From Candidatus Odyssella thessalonicensis (lineage in GTDB: Bacteria > Pseudomonadota > Alphaproteobacteria > Bin65), in NCBI GenBank assembly GCA_005240015.1, contig SBBV01000482.1, positions 1-7,104 on the forward strand: 7,104 bases of DNA, read 5' to 3'. The notes under the pieces are model-generated. The model worked only from the letters and a program-made list of their open reading frames with translations. It was not told where the DNA came from and searched no databases. This document shows positions 6,721-7,104 of the stretch, in pieces. Numbering within the stretch: the first letter of the stretch is position 1; the number at the start of each line of letters is the position of its first letter. Both the position numbers and the translations under genes were made by a program.

Positions 6721-7104
6721 ATGGTCGCCGTCGTCCGCAGCACGATCATCAATGCGCCCATCGACGAGGTGTGGGCGTTCCTGCGCGACTTCAATGCGCA
6801 CGACCAGTGGCATCCGGCCGTGGCCGGGAGCCACATCGAGGACGGCAAGGCGCCGGACCAGGTCGGCTGTGTGCGCAACTTCCGCCTCGTCGACGGCGCG
6901 CAGCTGCGCGAGCAGCTGCTGGCGCTCGACGACCGCAATCGGACCTTCACCTACTGCATCCTCGATTCCCCGATCCCGCTGGTAGGGTATGTCGCGACCG
7001 TCACCTTGAAGCCGGTCACCGACGGCAACCGAACTTTTTGGCATTGGCGCTCCACGTTCAATCCGCCGCCCGCGCGCGCAGCCGAACTCGCGCGCATGGT
7101 GGGC
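6721..7104 (+). CDS. SRPBCC-family ligand-binding protein, second copy, truncated by the window end
   Basis: From ATG 6721 an open frame of 128 codons runs to the end of the window without a stop, so only the extreme C-terminus is missing if it is as long as its sister (146 residues). It begins MVAVVRSTIINAPIDEVWAF and repeats the landmarks of the first copy: LRDFN (21-25), VGCVRNF (48-54), REQLLAL (63-69), ILDSP (80-84), TDGNRTF (100-106) and a tryptophan at 109. About half of the first 113 residues are identical, so the pair arose by tandem duplication. The start is well fixed, because TAA at 6715-6717 is in frame just upstream. No Shine-Dalgarno sequence precedes it (CTCATCGCTAAATC), unlike its sister, and the upstream gap contains the inverted repeat. 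Expression may therefore be weaker or may depend on reinitiation. The ligand is unknown; the two copies could handle related ligands or form a heterodimer. Confidence 0.87.
   Translation, partial: MVAVVRSTIINAPIDEVWAFLRDFNAHDQWHPAVAGSHIEDGKAPDQVGCVRNFRLVDGAQLREQLLALDDRNRTFTYCILDSPIPLVGYVATVTLKPVTDGNRTFWHWRSTFNPPPARAAELARMVG

Noticed and set aside
1..7104. CRISPR array, tRNA or rRNA genes
   Set aside because: I saw no regularly spaced direct repeats and no tRNA-like or rRNA-like segments on either strand. Nearly all of the window is accounted for by coding sequence.

Overview
The window is GC-rich, densely coding DNA with strong G/C third-position bias, and every gene I can support lies on the + strand. 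Gene content (a branched-chain amino acid type ABC importer, Tm-1-like proteins, a YqiK-type flotillin and SRPBCC proteins) and composition fit a proteobacterium. An alphaproteobacterium is my best guess, but this is inference; no rRNA or marker gene is present.

Layout. Positions 1-443 hold the last 146 codons of a periplasmic solute-binding protein of the LivK type. A short gap with a strong hairpin (454-483) follows. Next is a LivG-type ATPase (499-1290), overlapping by 8 bp a 752-residue fusion protein (1283-3541). The fusion joins a complete LivF-type ATPase, through a Pro/Ala-rich linker, to a complete UPF0261 (Tm-1-like ATP-binding) domain. Two bases later comes a TIM-barrel protein of the 'phosphoenolpyruvate hydrolase' family (3544-4380). 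Its ATGA stop/start overlap leads into a YqiK-like flotillin (4377-6095), whose stop shares one base with the start of a small SRPBCC ligand-binding protein (6095-6535). A 185-bp gap with a perfect 24-bp inverted repeat separates this from a second, paralogous SRPBCC gene (6721 to beyond the window end).

The 2-bp gaps and start/stop overlaps imply one operon. The transporter permeases (LivH/LivM type) are not in the window and probably lie upstream. The most notable point is how the Tm-1 module is arranged. In plant Tm-1 proteins the UPF0261 domain and the TIM-barrel domain form one polypeptide. Here they are adjacent separate genes, and the UPF0261 half is fused to an ABC importer ATPase. 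This physically links the importer to an enzyme-like module of unknown reaction, and the operon then adds a membrane-scaffold protein and two hydrophobic-ligand-binding folds. A reasonable but unproven reading is an uptake-and-processing system for an unidentified, possibly hydrophobic or aromatic, carboxylated compound.

The second point is the 6536-6720 gap, which looks like a small repeat element inserted at the start codon of the second SRPBCC gene. The sequence ATGGTCG occurs both directly after the upstream stop and at the present start, 183 bp apart.
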